Source of the DNA: Novosphingobium sp.
Lineage (GTDB): Bacteria > Pseudomonadota > Alphaproteobacteria > Sphingomonadales > Sphingomonadaceae
Reading direction: 5' to 3'
Length of the DNA stretch: 64,000 nt
NCBI GenBank assembly: GCA_017745295.1
Contig: JAGHZR010000006.1
Span: 220,034-284,033, forward strand
Shown: positions 8,010-17,061 of the stretch, piece by piece
Numbering within the stretch: position 1 is the stretch's first letter
How the letters are laid out: each line of letters begins with the position of its first letter
Notes under the pieces: generated by a model
Database searches by the model: none
What the model was told of the DNA's origin: nothing
What the model saw: the letters and a program-made list of their open reading frames with translations, nothing else
Program-made: the position numbers and the translations under genes

Positions 8010-8279
8010 ATGTCATTCCTGCACCCCTTTATCATGCTCGCCGGCGCCGCGGTACCGCCTCCGCCCATCCCGCCTGCCCAAACGCCGGCCTTCGAGCGCA
8101 AGGCGCCGCCTGCCAACACCCTCGAAATCGTCCAGCACGGCGGCGCTTTCATGATCCGGCCTGCCGTCCCTCCGGTCATAGCGTCCGAGCGCCATGCCAT
8201 CGAACTCGGGAACGGCTTGCAGCTCGATCCCAGACTGTTCACGCGCCGTCAGGAGGCCGGTCGTGCTGCGCTGCGCTAG
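8010..8279 (+). CDS. Small hypothetical protein at head of tra operon
   Basis: An 89-residue protein starting at ATG 8010 with GAGGAGA about 10 nt upstream. It has a hydrophobic N-terminus (MSFLHPFIMLAGAAV) followed by a Pro-rich stretch, so it may be membrane-anchored or exported. Its 3' end overlaps the GTG of the DsbC-like gene by 17 nt, which ties it to the operon. Not recognised; it could be a conjugation accessory protein. Confidence 0.45.
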   Translation: MSFLHPFIMLAGAAVPPPPIPPAQTPAFERKAPPANTLEIVQHGGAFMIRPAVPPVIASERHAIELGNGLQLDPRLFTRRQEAGRAALR

Positions 8280-9087
8280 GTTCATCGGCGGCGCGGCGTT
8301 GGCGGCGCTCTTGTGCGCCGGCGCCGGAGCGGAAGCCGGCTCCAATCTCGAGGGCAGCAACGGCAATCGGGATGGCAGCAATGCCGGCAGAGGCGACGGC
8401 GCAGTGCTGAGTGCTGCAGCCGCTCAGGCCGAGACGCAGCTGCGGCAGAGCTTCACCAACCTCACCTTCGACGATTTCGCTCTGTCTCCGCTGCGGGGTC
8501 CTGTCTATCAGGCGCTCGCAGGGGGCCGAATGATCTATTTCGCTCCCGACAGCGAACACCTGATCTTCGGTGCGCTCTACGACCGCAGCGGCGCCAATCT
8601 GACGGCCTTCGCGCAGGATGCTGCCGCAAGGAAGCGCATGGGCGCAATCGCCCCTGCCGATGCCTTGCAGATCGGTCCCGAGGGCGCGCCCAAGGTCATC
8701 GAATTCACCGATCCCGATTGCCCCTACTGTCAGGCCCTCGAACGCTTCTGGCTCGCGAGGACGGCCGAAGGTCAGCCGGTACAGCGCCAGGTCTACTTCG
8801 TCAGCGGCATCCATCCCGGCGCGGCCGCGAAGGCAGAACACATCCTGTGTTCGCCCGATCCCGAACGCGAGTTCCGAGCGATCTATGCCGGTGCCGATCC
8901 CGCCCCCTTGCGTAAATGCAAGGAAGGTGCCGATCGCGTGGCGCGCATGGCGCAGGCCATCGGCAAGATGGGAATAACCGGAACGCCGACGCTGGTCGCA
9001 GACGGCAAGCTCATTTCCGGATTTCAGCAAGGCGAACTGCAGGCCTTTCTCGATACCGCCTATTCCAAACCCGCCAAGGATCCCTGA
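8263..9087 (+). CDS. DsbC-like periplasmic thiol:disulfide interchange protein of the tra operon
   Basis: A 274-residue exported thioredoxin-fold protein. GTG 8263 is chosen because AGGAGG lies just upstream and the protein then begins with a signal peptide (VLRCARFIGGAALAALLCAG). The active site is CPYC (Cys153 and Cys156) within FTDPDCPYCQ, and a cis-Pro loop GTPTLVADG lies near the C-terminus, as in DsbC/DsbG. Family knowledge: F-type systems encode disulfide isomerases to fold Cys-rich TraU, TraN and TraH. It is the first of three thiol-redox proteins in this operon. Confidence 0.88.
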   Translation: MLRCARFIGGAALAALLCAGAGAEAGSNLEGSNGNRDGSNAGRGDGAVLSAAAAQAETQLRQSFTNLTFDDFALSPLRGPVYQALAGGRMIYFAPDSEHLIFGALYDRSGANLTAFAQDAAARKRMGAIAPADALQIGPEGAPKVIEFTDPDCPYCQALERFWLARTAEGQPVQRQVYFVSGIHPGAAAKAEHILCSPDPEREFRAIYAGADPAPLRKCKEGADRVARMAQAIGKMGITGTPTLVADGKLISGFQQGELQAFLDTAYSKPAKDP

Positions 9088-9271
9088 CCGGATACCCGGC
9101 GCCCGGACGCCCGCCTGACGCCGGCCCCGGTGATCGCGCCGGCAAAACCGAGAATGCCGACGACTGCGTCCCGCCATGGAGCCGTCCAGCGCAGCCGGCG
9201 GCCGGAAACGACACCGATCGCTGCCGGCAAGGCATCCCCACGAGGATGGCTCCCTTTCAAGGAGACCTGAA

Positions 9272-9589
9272 ATGAAGAAACTTGTCCTGGGAAACGGCGG
9301 CCGCGTCCATGTCGGCGCTGTCCTCGTCCTGCTCGCGGCCGCCATCGGCGCCGGGGCGGCTCATGCCTTCTCTGCCCCCGCTGCGGGCGACCTCGGTTAC
9401 GACATCTACGATATCGTCGTGAACCAGGGCGTGAAGGGCCCGCTCGGCTTTGTCGGCGGTGTCGCGGCGTTCCTGTTCGGCGTCTCGCGCCTGTTCTCGA
9501 ATATCATGATCGGCATCCCCACGATCGTGGCGGCGGTCTGCCTCATCAAGGCGGACTCGATCCTCCAGACTTTCGGAATGGTGATCTGA
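9272..9589 (+). CDS. traA: F-type conjugative propilin (TraA-like)
   Basis: A 105-residue propilin: a long N-terminal signal ends in AHA (about residue 31), leaving a mature peptide of about 74 residues that begins FSAPAAGDLGYDIYD. Mature size, two hydrophobic helices (GFVGGVAAFLFGVSRLF and IGIPTIVAAVCLI) and position before traL match the F pilin, although sequence conservation in this family is low. AAGGAG precedes the ATG. The 184 bp between the DsbC-like gene and this one show no gene. A hairpin follows the gene. Confidence 0.82.
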   Translation: MKKLVLGNGGRVHVGAVLVLLAAAIGAGAAHAFSAPAAGDLGYDIYDIVVNQGVKGPLGFVGGVAAFLFGVSRLFSNIMIGIPTIVAAVCLIKADSILQTFGMVI

Positions 9590-9663
9590 AACATGCGCCG
9601 CCCGGCAGCGGATAGCGCGCCGGACGGCCACATCCACGTGAGGCAACCCCGCCTCGCGTTAAT

Positions 9664-9681
9664 CACGCCGGCACCGGCGTG
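9664..9681 (+). promoter_or_regulatory. Hairpin between pilin and traL
   Basis: Perfect 8-bp arms CACGCCGG / CCGGCGTG around a 2-nt centre, 75 nt after the pilin stop and 21 nt before the traL start. It may stabilise pilin mRNA or reduce readthrough, consistent with pilin being needed in excess. No T-run. Confidence 0.4.
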
Positions 9682-9702
9682 GTGAAGCAAGGGAGAAGAG
9701 CG

Positions 9703-9969
9703 TTGGACGAACGTCTGCCTCAATACCTGCACCGTCCGGTCCAGATCCTCTGGTTCGACAGCCAGGAGTTCATCGTCGTCATGGCCACGATCTTCGTCGC
9801 GGTCATAGTCGGCGGGATCATCGGCTGGATGCTCGCCGGCGCTCTTCTCTTCTTCCTGCCGTGGAAGCGCTCGAAGCCGCGCGGGTTCATACCGCATCTC
9901 GCCTGGCGCTGGGGACTGGCGCGCCTGCGCCGCTATCCCGGCGCTACCCAGACGCGTTTCTTCGAGTAA
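9703..9969 (+). CDS. traL: Type IV conjugative transfer protein TraL
   Basis: An 88-residue inner-membrane protein of the F-type mating apparatus (VirB3-like). I choose the TTG at 9703 because TraL proteins typically begin DERLPQYLHRP, exactly as here, and AAGGGAGAAG precedes it; an alternative GTG at 9679 would add eight atypical residues. Hydrophobic segments EFIVVMATIFVAVIVGGIIGWMLAG form a membrane hairpin. It lies after the pilin and before traE in canonical order. Confidence 0.88.
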   Translation: MDERLPQYLHRPVQILWFDSQEFIVVMATIFVAVIVGGIIGWMLAGALLFFLPWKRSKPRGFIPHLAWRWGLARLRRYPGATQTRFFE

Positions 9970-9975
9970 CGCGCC

Positions 9976-10608
9976 GTGGTCTTTCCCTTCCGCCGCCGCG
10001 AGCCCGAGATGATCGGCGACACGCGCCCAAGCTGGCACCTTCACCGCTATCTCAAGGGCTCGGCCAACCTCTTCGAGGAAAACCGGCTGCTTAAAGTCGC
10101 GGTCGTCGGTCTCTTCGGGATCACAACGGTCCTGGGCGGGGCGATCTATACGTCGAACCAGAACCAGCGAACCGTCGTGGTGCCGTTCGGCGCCGGAGGC
10201 GATCTCTACGTCACCGGAAACACGCCGTCGGCGGCTTACCTGCGGACGATGACGTTCAACATCGTCTCGCTCGCCGGTACGTATTCGGCCTATTCTGCCG
10301 ATCGTCAGTTCCAGGAACTGCTGAGCCTCGTCCACCCCAGCACCTACAACGGGGTGCGCGACAGCCTCAGCCGCCTGCTCGACGAGCTCGCGACGAACCC
10401 AACGCTTTCGATCTCGACCTACATCCGTTCGGATCAACCGGTCACCTGGACGAAAAGCGAAATACTCGTTCCCGTCGAGAAGATCCGCGTCATCGGCGGC
10501 GTCATCCGCAAGTTCCGCGGAAACCTGCGCATTCGCTACGCGATCGACAGCGGTCGCTTCTGGCTTATCGCCCTCCAGGAGGAGAACTTCGATGCCGACG
10601 TCCGCTAG
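9976..10608 (+). CDS. traE: Type IV conjugative transfer protein TraE
   Basis: A 210-residue VirB8-like inner-membrane protein starting at GTG 9976. A single membrane span (LLKVAVVGLFGITTVLGGAIY, about residues 37-57) is followed by a periplasmic NTF2-like domain. Order and size match TraE of F-type systems. It begins 6 nt after traL and overlaps traK by 17 nt. Confidence 0.9.
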   Translation: MVFPFRRREPEMIGDTRPSWHLHRYLKGSANLFEENRLLKVAVVGLFGITTVLGGAIYTSNQNQRTVVVPFGAGGDLYVTGNTPSAAYLRTMTFNIVSLAGTYSAYSADRQFQELLSLVHPSTYNGVRDSLSRLLDELATNPTLSISTYIRSDQPVTWTKSEILVPVEKIRVIGGVIRKFRGNLRIRYAIDSGRFWLIALQEENFDADVR

Positions 10609-11407
10609 AGCGCGTTTGCTCGCGATCCTGCTCGCCCCGCTCATTCCTGTGGCTCCTACCGACGCACAAGCCCAATCCGCGGCAATTTCGGCCTTCCCGG
10701 AGCAGACCAGCCATATCCGCTTGTCGAACCGCGATGTGAACCATCTCGTCTGCACAGGCGGTGAGATCGAGGATGTGCGTTTCTCGGCCGAAAAGGGCCT
10801 TGCCGTCGAGCGCGGCGGCGCGGACGCCTGGATCAAGTTCCTGGTCCTCGAGACCGAGGACATGGGCCTGAAGACGCGAACCTACGTGACGGCGCCATCG
10901 GAGTTCTTCGTCACCTGCAACGGCGCGGTATACCCGCTTTACGCCGAGCCTTCCGATATTCCTGCCCAGACCGTGAACCTGCTCCCCGGTCAGGCCCAGC
11001 GCGCACGCAGCAACGAAGCCCTGCTTGCCCCCCTTGTCGAGGAAGAGCGCGCAGTCGGTATCGCACTGGCCGTCTTGCAGGACCGCATTCCCGCCTCGTT
11101 CAGCGAGGCCGCGCCCGCGCGGCAGCCGATCCTGCTCGAGAACCTCCCGCAAATCTCGCTTGCTGAGCGCCGCCGCCTCGAGGTCGAGGGGACGGGCCTG
11201 TCGATCAGCGAATACCTCGTCACGGCCGCTACGCCGAGCCCGGCCCCGATAACGCTCGATGAGCGGGATTTCCTCAATGTCGCGCTCGGCGCCGACATCT
11301 TTTCGGTGACCCTTGATCGTCTCACGCTCGGGGCGGGCGCGGATTCAGGCCCCGGCGGCGGGGACGCTGCGCGGCTCGTCGTTGTTCGCAGGAGCCGGCA
11401 ACCATGA
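10592..11407 (+). CDS. traK: Type-F conjugal transfer secretin TraK
   Basis: A 271-residue exported protein (VirB9-like outer ring of the F-type core complex). It has a signal peptide (MPTSARARLLAILLAPLIPV...AQA) and a TraK-like beta-rich domain with NRDVNHLVCTGGEIEDV and SEFFVTCNGAVYPL. The ATG lies inside the end of traE after GGAGGAG, a strong ribosome site. Its stop overlaps traB by 4 nt. Confidence 0.9.
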   Translation: MPTSARARLLAILLAPLIPVAPTDAQAQSAAISAFPEQTSHIRLSNRDVNHLVCTGGEIEDVRFSAEKGLAVERGGADAWIKFLVLETEDMGLKTRTYVTAPSEFFVTCNGAVYPLYAEPSDIPAQTVNLLPGQAQRARSNEALLAPLVEEERAVGIALAVLQDRIPASFSEAAPARQPILLENLPQISLAERRRLEVEGTGLSISEYLVTAATPSPAPITLDERDFLNVALGADIFSVTLDRLTLGAGADSGPGGGDAARLVVVRRSRQP

Positions 11408-12723
11408 CCGCTTCACCCGAAGACCAGCCCCCGACGGCACAGGGGCGCAGCCAGGCCCGCACCCCAGCAGCCTCAACCCATCATCACCAGAGCCTCGCCG
11501 ATCGCCTGGTCTCCGAAACCCGGGACAAGTGGTCCGCCCTTACCTCCGATCAGCGGCTTCGCATCAAGCAAGCCGGTGTCCTCTCCGGGATCGCCCTGCT
11601 CGGCATGGGCCTCTATGCCGCGAGCTCGAGCGGCGAAAATGTTGCCCCCAAGGCTCCCGAGGCCTCCAAGCTCGACATGGGCGCGGGCCTTCGCGGTGAC
11701 AGTCTCGAGGTCAAGCTGCGCGGCGACCTTCAGAAGATCCTCGATGGCCAGAGCTTGCTCGGCGACCGGGTTTCCGCGATCGAGGAGGGCAAGGTCATGC
11801 CGGGCTCCCTTCCCGGCACGCACAAGGATGGGCGCGCGGCCGCAGACGATGATCTGCCTCCGGCAATCCCGGTCGACATTCCCGACTTTCCCCCTCCGCC
11901 GCCAGAAGCGCAGGCAGAAATGGGGAATTTGCCCACACCGCCGGCAGTTCCAGGTGGCACCGGCGCCGCGCCGCCGGCTCCGCCGAGCGAACGACAAGTC
12001 GGCGCGATCGGCTCGGCAACGACCACGCTCCCTGCGGAAGGAGGCACGGCCGGCGCGGCCCGCTCAAAAAAAGCGAACCGGACGATCTATTTGCCGCCTG
12101 GTTTCATGAAGGCGCGGCTGCTGACCGGCATCGACGCGCTGGCGAGCCGGGACGCGACGACCAACCCTGAGCCCATTATCGCCCGGGTTCAGGCGCCTGC
12201 GGTTCTGCCCAACGACGTCAAGGCCAATCTCTCCGGCTGCTTTGTCATCGGCAACGCCACCGGCAGTCTCGCCAAGGAAAGAGTCGAAGTTCAGCTGGTC
12301 TCGCTCTCCTGCGTCGACTTCGAGGAGCACGCCGTCGTCGATCAGCCGATCAAGGGCTTCTTCGTCGATGCCGATGGCAAGAAAGGTCTGTCGGGCCGGG
12401 TCGTGACACGCGCCGGTGCCACGCTCGCGCGTTCCTTCATCGCCGGGACCATCGCGGGGATTTCGCAATCTGTCGAAGGGACCTTCGGCAACCTCTCGAC
12501 CTCCGCGCTGGGCAGCGTGCGCTCGCTCGATGCCGGGGACGCGGCCAAGGCCGGGATCGCGGGAGGACTCTCTCGTTCCTCCGACAAGCTCACCGACTTT
12601 TACCTCGATCTCGCCCGGCAGGCCGGCCCCGTTGTCGAGGTCGGCGCCGCGAAGGACGTCGTCGTGGTCATCCAGGAAGGTCTCTCGCTCGAGATCAAAC
12701 CCTCTGTCGGCGCCAAGCTGTGA
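11404..12723 (+). CDS. traB: F-type conjugal transfer protein TraB (VirB10-like)
   Basis: A 439-residue bitopic protein spanning the envelope. A cytoplasmic N-terminus is followed by one membrane span (QAGVLSGIALLGMGLYAAS, about residues 57-75), then a long Pro-rich periplasmic linker (IPVDIPDFPPPPPE) and a VirB10-like C-terminal domain starting near YLPPGFMKARLLTGIDAL. It forms the core complex with TraK and TraV, the genes on either side. ATGA overlap with traK. Confidence 0.92.
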   Translation: MTASPEDQPPTAQGRSQARTPAASTHHHQSLADRLVSETRDKWSALTSDQRLRIKQAGVLSGIALLGMGLYAASSSGENVAPKAPEASKLDMGAGLRGDSLEVKLRGDLQKILDGQSLLGDRVSAIEEGKVMPGSLPGTHKDGRAAADDDLPPAIPVDIPDFPPPPPEAQAEMGNLPTPPAVPGGTGAAPPAPPSERQVGAIGSATTTLPAEGGTAGAARSKKANRTIYLPPGFMKARLLTGIDALASRDATTNPEPIIARVQAPAVLPNDVKANLSGCFVIGNATGSLAKERVEVQLVSLSCVDFEEHAVVDQPIKGFFVDADGKKGLSGRVVTRAGATLARSFIAGTIAGISQSVEGTFGNLSTSALGSVRSLDAGDAAKAGIAGGLSRSSDKLTDFYLDLARQAGPVVEVGAAKDVVVVIQEGLSLEIKPSVGAKL

Positions 12724-12758
12724 CGCAGCTTTATCCCAACACATCAGGAGACAGGTTC

Positions 12759-13358
12759 ATGGTACCGATCTGGTCCGCCCGCGCGCGCAGCGGCGCGCAG
12801 CTTCTCGCCCTCTCGCTGACCGCCACCCTGCTACAGGGCTGCGCTGCGGTCGGCTCGATGATGTCGCCCTATTCGGAAAAGTTCTCGTGCAAGAACGATG
12901 ATCACGGGCAGTGCATCCATCCCGAGCGCGCCTATGAAGATGCAGTCGCAGGCGCCGTCTCGAAATCCGATCCCCGCGTCACGACCGGCGCAGCAAAAGC
13001 CGCGAACACCGCCGCGCGGCGAAAAGGCGCGGCGACAGCTGGGTATGAAGGCTACCGCGACAGCGTCTACCGCGAGCTGAAGGGGCTTATCGACGAGCCC
13101 GTCACGCCGATGCTGAAGCCGGCGCGGACCATTCGCACGCTGATACTGCCCTATGCCGACCGGACCCGACCGGACCGGCTCTACATGCCCCGCTACGTCT
13201 ATTCCGTGCTCGACCGCCCGGTCTGGGTCGTGGGCGGAACGCTGGTGCGCAGCCCCGGCGCCGCAGTCCATGCGCCTGTGCTCGGACAAGTGAAAGAACC
13301 CGCTGCCGCACCGGCCGGGGGCGAACCGCAGCCTTCGGACGGGGAGCAGGATCAATGA
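12759..13358 (+). CDS. traV: Type IV conjugative transfer lipoprotein TraV
   Basis: A 199-residue outer-membrane lipoprotein (VirB7-like). Start ATG 12759 has AGGAG at good spacing, better than the GTG overlapping traB at 12720. The lipobox is LLQGC with lipidated Cys28. Two further cysteines (SCKNDDHGQC) fit the TraV pattern. It anchors the TraK-TraB core to the outer membrane. Its stop overlaps traC by 4 nt. Confidence 0.9.
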   Translation: MVPIWSARARSGAQLLALSLTATLLQGCAAVGSMMSPYSEKFSCKNDDHGQCIHPERAYEDAVAGAVSKSDPRVTTGAAKAANTAARRKGAATAGYEGYRDSVYRELKGLIDEPVTPMLKPARTIRTLILPYADRTRPDRLYMPRYVYSVLDRPVWVVGGTLVRSPGAAVHAPVLGQVKEPAAAPAGGEPQPSDGEQDQ

Positions 13359-15844
13359 CCGCCGCCTCCGAACTCACGTACTCGAGGCTGCGCAGCGCGG
13401 TTCGGCGTGACAGCTTCGCGCAGTTCCTGCCGCTCCTCGCGTGGGACCAGGACACCGAGGCCTTTCTGTGCATCGACGATACCTGGGGCCATGCCTGGGA
13501 AATCGAACCAGCGGCCTACATGTTCGCGCACGTCCAGGCCGCGCTGCAAGGGCTGTTCAACATCCACTTTCCCGACGGGACGGTCCTTCAGCTCCACACT
13601 TTTGCCGATCCGCTCATCGACGATGCGCTCGATGCCTTCCTTGATCTCAAGCTGCGGGACGACCCGCTGATCCAGGCCTCCGCGCGGCGCACGCATGCCT
13701 ATCTCGGCGAAGGTCGCCATGGCCTGAAAGCGCTTCACGGCATCCCGGTGCGCAACTTCCGCACCCTGCTTTCGATCAAGACCCGGCGTCCGCTTGGGGA
13801 GGACCTGCGCCGCCAGGTCGAGGAACAGCTCTCGAAACTCGGCATCCGCCGCCTTGAACCCGAAGAAACGGTTTCCTTCTACCGCCGCGTGTTCAACGGC
13901 ATCACCAAGCCCGCACCGGGTGTCTTTGCGGACGGCAGCGAAGGCGGCGCGCCGCCGATCGCGCGTCAGATTATCGATGCGGGTCCCGATCTGGTGTTCG
14001 AAGGTCCTGAGGTGTTCCTCGGCAACCAGGTCGCGCGCTGCCTGACCCCCAAGGCGCCGGCCCGCCGCATTACCGCTGAACGCGCCAACCGGCTCATGGG
14101 CGGCATGCGCGGCGCGTCCGAAGACAGCGACCAGATCGGCGGACCTTTTCTCTACACGCTCAATGTACTGTTCGATCATTCGCAGTTCGAGATCCACAAG
14201 CGCGCCCAGATCCTCTCAGCGCAGAAGGCAGCGGGAAGCTTCGCGATCGAGGTCGGCAAGCAGATCGAGGAAATCGGCTGGATCCTCGACGAGGCCAGCA
14301 ACGCGCGCTTCGTGCGCGTGATCCCGACCCTCTGGGTCTTCGGCCGCGACCGCGCCCATGCCCGCGAACTCGCCGCCCGCGCGAAGCGCCTATGGGAGAG
14401 CGAGCCCCTGCCCTTCTCGATGCAGGAGGAAAGCTACCTCAATCCCACCATGCTGGTCATGAGCCTGCCGTTCGGGCTCTATCCCGACCGCACGACCTTG
14501 CGCCTGCTCGAACGCGATTTTCGGATGCCGGCCAAGGCGGCCGTACTGATGGCGCCGGTCCAGACCGACTTTCGCGGCGGCGGGCGTCCGGCCCTCCTCT
14601 ATACCGGCCGCAAGGGCCAGCTCATCACGCTCGACCTCTTCGACCCCAGGATCAACAACTACAACTTCGTGGTGTCGGCCGAGAGCGGCGCGGGCAAGAG
14701 CTTCCTGCTCAACAACCTGTGCCAACAGTACTACGCCTGCGGCGCACTGATCCGCATCATCGATATCGGTGGGAGCTACCGAAAGCTCTGCACGCTGTGC
14801 TCGGGCCGCTACATCGACATCGGCGAGGAGCGCCTCGTCCTCAATCCTTTTGACATGGGCCTCGCGATGGACGGTGACGACAAGCAGTCGGCCATCACCA
14901 TGGCGGTCGCGATCGTCGCCGAGATGGCCAATGCCTCGACCCGCAAGGGGGTGACGACTTCGGAATGGAACCTGCTCAAGTCGGCGGTTCAATGGACGAT
15001 CGACACCGGCCGGGCCGAGCGCGGCATTGATGCCGTGCGCGAATGGCTCGGGACCTACCCCGAGCTGGTGGGCAGCGCACTCGACAGTGTCGATCACCTG
15101 CTGCCGACCGCGCGTGAGCTCGCCTTCAATCTACGCGATTTTGGATCGGACGGCGCCTACGGCCACTACTTCAACGGCCCCTCCACCCTCGACATCCGCT
15201 CCGACGAGTTCGTGGTTCTCGAGCTCGAACGGCTGAAAGCGATGCCGGACCTGTTCAACGTCATCGTCATGGTGGTGGTGAACGCGCTCACCCAGGAACT
15301 CTACCTCTCCGCGCGGGACCGCCCCCGCTTCGTGCTCTGCGACGAGGCTGCCCAGTTCATGACCCGCACCGATGGGCAGGACCTCTCCCGCCTCGCCGAA
15401 GCCTTCGGCCAGGGATACCGGCGCGCGCGCAAGTATCGCGGCTCGTTCGGGATCGTCCTGCAGTCGATGAACGACCTTCTGCTGTTCGGCGGCACGGGCC
15501 AGGTCATTCTGGAGAACGCGGCGACACGTTTCCTGCTTCAGGGATCGACCTATGACCGGGCGGTCGAGAACAAGATCCTCGACTACTCGGGTTTCGTTCT
15601 CGATCTCCTCAAATCGGTCCGCAATTCCAAGCCCAACTACTCCGAAGTCTTCATAGATTCGCCGCTGGGCCTCGGCATCGCGCGGCTCGTGGTCGATCCG
15701 TTCTCCTACTGGATCAACACCTCGGCGCCCGAGGATGTCGCGGCCTTCGAGAGCCTCATGCGTCAGGGCGCCTCGCCGCTCGAAGCCGTGTGCCGGCTTG
15801 CCGGCGTCGACCCGGCCGAAGTTCTCGGGGAGGTCCGGCCATGA
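13355..15844 (+). CDS. traC: Type IV secretion ATPase TraC (VirB4 family)
   Basis: An 829-residue cytoplasmic ATPase that powers pilus assembly and substrate transfer. The N-terminal TraC_F_IV-like domain is followed by a P-loop ESGAGKS (residues 443-449) and a Walker B RFVLCDEAAQF with Asp663 and Glu664. The later segment GFVLDLLKSV with IDSPLG resembles the conserved C-terminal TraC region. Length is normal for the family. ATGA overlaps on both sides (traV and the next small gene). Confidence 0.95.
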   Translation: MTAASELTYSRLRSAVRRDSFAQFLPLLAWDQDTEAFLCIDDTWGHAWEIEPAAYMFAHVQAALQGLFNIHFPDGTVLQLHTFADPLIDDALDAFLDLKLRDDPLIQASARRTHAYLGEGRHGLKALHGIPVRNFRTLLSIKTRRPLGEDLRRQVEEQLSKLGIRRLEPEETVSFYRRVFNGITKPAPGVFADGSEGGAPPIARQIIDAGPDLVFEGPEVFLGNQVARCLTPKAPARRITAERANRLMGGMRGASEDSDQIGGPFLYTLNVLFDHSQFEIHKRAQILSAQKAAGSFAIEVGKQIEEIGWILDEASNARFVRVIPTLWVFGRDRAHARELAARAKRLWESEPLPFSMQEESYLNPTMLVMSLPFGLYPDRTTLRLLERDFRMPAKAAVLMAPVQTDFRGGGRPALLYTGRKGQLITLDLFDPRINNYNFVVSAESGAGKSFLLNNLCQQYYACGALIRIIDIGGSYRKLCTLCSGRYIDIGEERLVLNPFDMGLAMDGDDKQSAITMAVAIVAEMANASTRKGVTTSEWNLLKSAVQWTIDTGRAERGIDAVREWLGTYPELVGSALDSVDHLLPTARELAFNLRDFGSDGAYGHYFNGPSTLDIRSDEFVVLELERLKAMPDLFNVIVMVVVNALTQELYLSARDRPRFVLCDEAAQFMTRTDGQDLSRLAEAFGQGYRRARKYRGSFGIVLQSMNDLLLFGGTGQVILENAATRFLLQGSTYDRAVENKILDYSGFVLDLLKSVRNSKPNYSEVFIDSPLGLGIARLVVDPFSYWINTSAPEDVAAFESLMRQGASPLEAVCRLAGVDPAEVLGEVRP

Positions 15845-16182
15845 CCCGCCTCGGCACCGCTCGGGACGAAACAGACGTGCTCGAGCTCACCCAGGAGGTC
15901 ATGCTCGACCCCCAGATTGACGACCTCGTCGAGCAGCGCGTTGCCCAGCGTCTGAGATCGGAGGCGGTCCATTGGCGGCTTCGGCTGGTGGCCGCTGAGA
16001 CCTGCATGATGGGCGTCCTCGTCTTCGCCGCAGGAAGCCTGCTCGGACACCCGGCGATGCTCGTACTGCGCGCCAGCCTCATGGTGGCTGGATCCTGCCT
16101 TGCTACCGGCGTCCTCCTGGTGGGCCTGTCGGCAGGAACCATGCGTCTTGCCGATCGCATCAAGCGGAGGCTCGGGCGATGA
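15841..16182 (+). CDS. Small membrane protein in tra operon, unknown function
   Basis: A 113-residue protein with a charged N-terminal half (DDLVEQRVAQRLRSEAVHWRLR) and two hydrophobic segments (MGVLVFAAGSLLG and SLMVAGSCLATGVLLVGLSAG), probably an inner-membrane protein. It overlaps traC and the next gene by 4 nt each. It sits where F carries trbI and other accessory genes between traC and traW; no homology to TrbI is evident. Not recognised. Confidence 0.65.
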   Translation: MTRLGTARDETDVLELTQEVMLDPQIDDLVEQRVAQRLRSEAVHWRLRLVAAETCMMGVLVFAAGSLLGHPAMLVLRASLMVAGSCLATGVLLVGLSAGTMRLADRIKRRLGR

Positions 16183-16409
16183 ACGGCCTGCTCTCTTCTG
16201 CCCCCTCGGCTCCGGCGATCCGGCTTATCGTTGCCGGCTATCTGCTGATGCTGCTGCAGATCGTCCTGCTGCTGCTCGCGGCCAGCCTCGATGCCCATGC
16301 GCGCATGCTGGTGTGGACGCTCTGCCCCTTGGGCGTCGGCTGCTTTGCCATGGCGCTGGCCGGCTGGCCGGGCAGCGAGACACCCGAAAGGAAGCGCCAT
16401 GTTCGCTGA
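16179..16409 (+). CDS. Small membrane protein in tra operon, unknown function
   Basis: A 76-residue protein with two hydrophobic helices (LIVAGYLLMLLQIVLLLLAAS and MLVWTLCPLGVGCFAMALAGW). It overlaps the preceding small gene by 4 nt and traW by 11 nt, so it is translated as part of the operon. Not recognised; a small accessory or entry-exclusion-like role is possible but unsupported. Confidence 0.6.
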   Translation: MNGLLSSAPSAPAIRLIVAGYLLMLLQIVLLLLAASLDAHARMLVWTLCPLGVGCFAMALAGWPGSETPERKRHVR

Positions 16410-17061
16410 TACGAGGCTCCCGCCTGTGCTGGGGAACCTGGTGCGCAGCGCATCCATCATCGCGGCGAGTGCCGCCTTCGCCTCCACCGCTGCGGCAGCG
16501 CCTTCGAGCACGATCGGGCGCACCTGGCCGATCGCAGAACCGGACGCGCTCTCGGAAATCGAAGGTAAGGCGGCCGCCCTTCCCGAGGGCTTCGGCAAGG
16601 CCTTCGGCCCGCGCGCGAACTGGAGCGCGATGAAGGCGGCCCCGCTCCCGGCAGCAACAGCAAGCCGGACGCGGAACGTGGTCCCCTTCTACACGCTCGA
16701 ATTCGACGTCACATTGCCAGGCGGAAAGACGCTCTACCCCAAGGGCTTCACCTTCAATCCGCTGACCTACGTGAAGCTGCCGCAGCGGCTGGTCGTCGTG
16801 CACCCGCGCGACCTTGCCTGGGCCCTCGGCACCGCGAGGGCCGCAGACTTCATTCTCCTCGCGGCGCACGGCAGCGACCAAAGCGATCCGATCGAACTCG
16901 GAGAAAAGGCCGGCCGGCCGATCTTCATCCTAGAGGAACGGGTGAAAGCGCGGCTCGGCCTGACTGTTGCGCCGGTTATCGTCGTGCAGTCCGGCACGCA
17001 CCTCGTCCTCAGGGAATATGGCCGAGAAGCCCTCAAGGCGCAGAAGGGGACGGCGCAATGA
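16399..17061 (+). CDS. traW: Type-F conjugative transfer protein TraW
   Basis: A 220-residue periplasmic protein required for pilus assembly. The start ATG 16399 follows GAAAGGAAG and yields a signal peptide (LVRSASIIAASAAFASTAAAA). The core has the TraW motifs GRTWPIAEPD near the N-terminus and LYPKGFTFNPL in the middle. Its C-terminal part reads REYGREALKAQKG. It overlaps traU by 4 nt. In F, TraW interacts with TrbC, also present here. Confidence 0.88.
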   Translation: MFADTRLPPVLGNLVRSASIIAASAAFASTAAAAPSSTIGRTWPIAEPDALSEIEGKAAALPEGFGKAFGPRANWSAMKAAPLPAATASRTRNVVPFYTLEFDVTLPGGKTLYPKGFTFNPLTYVKLPQRLVVVHPRDLAWALGTARAADFILLAAHGSDQSDPIELGEKAGRPIFILEERVKARLGLTVAPVIVVQSGTHLVLREYGREALKAQKGTAQ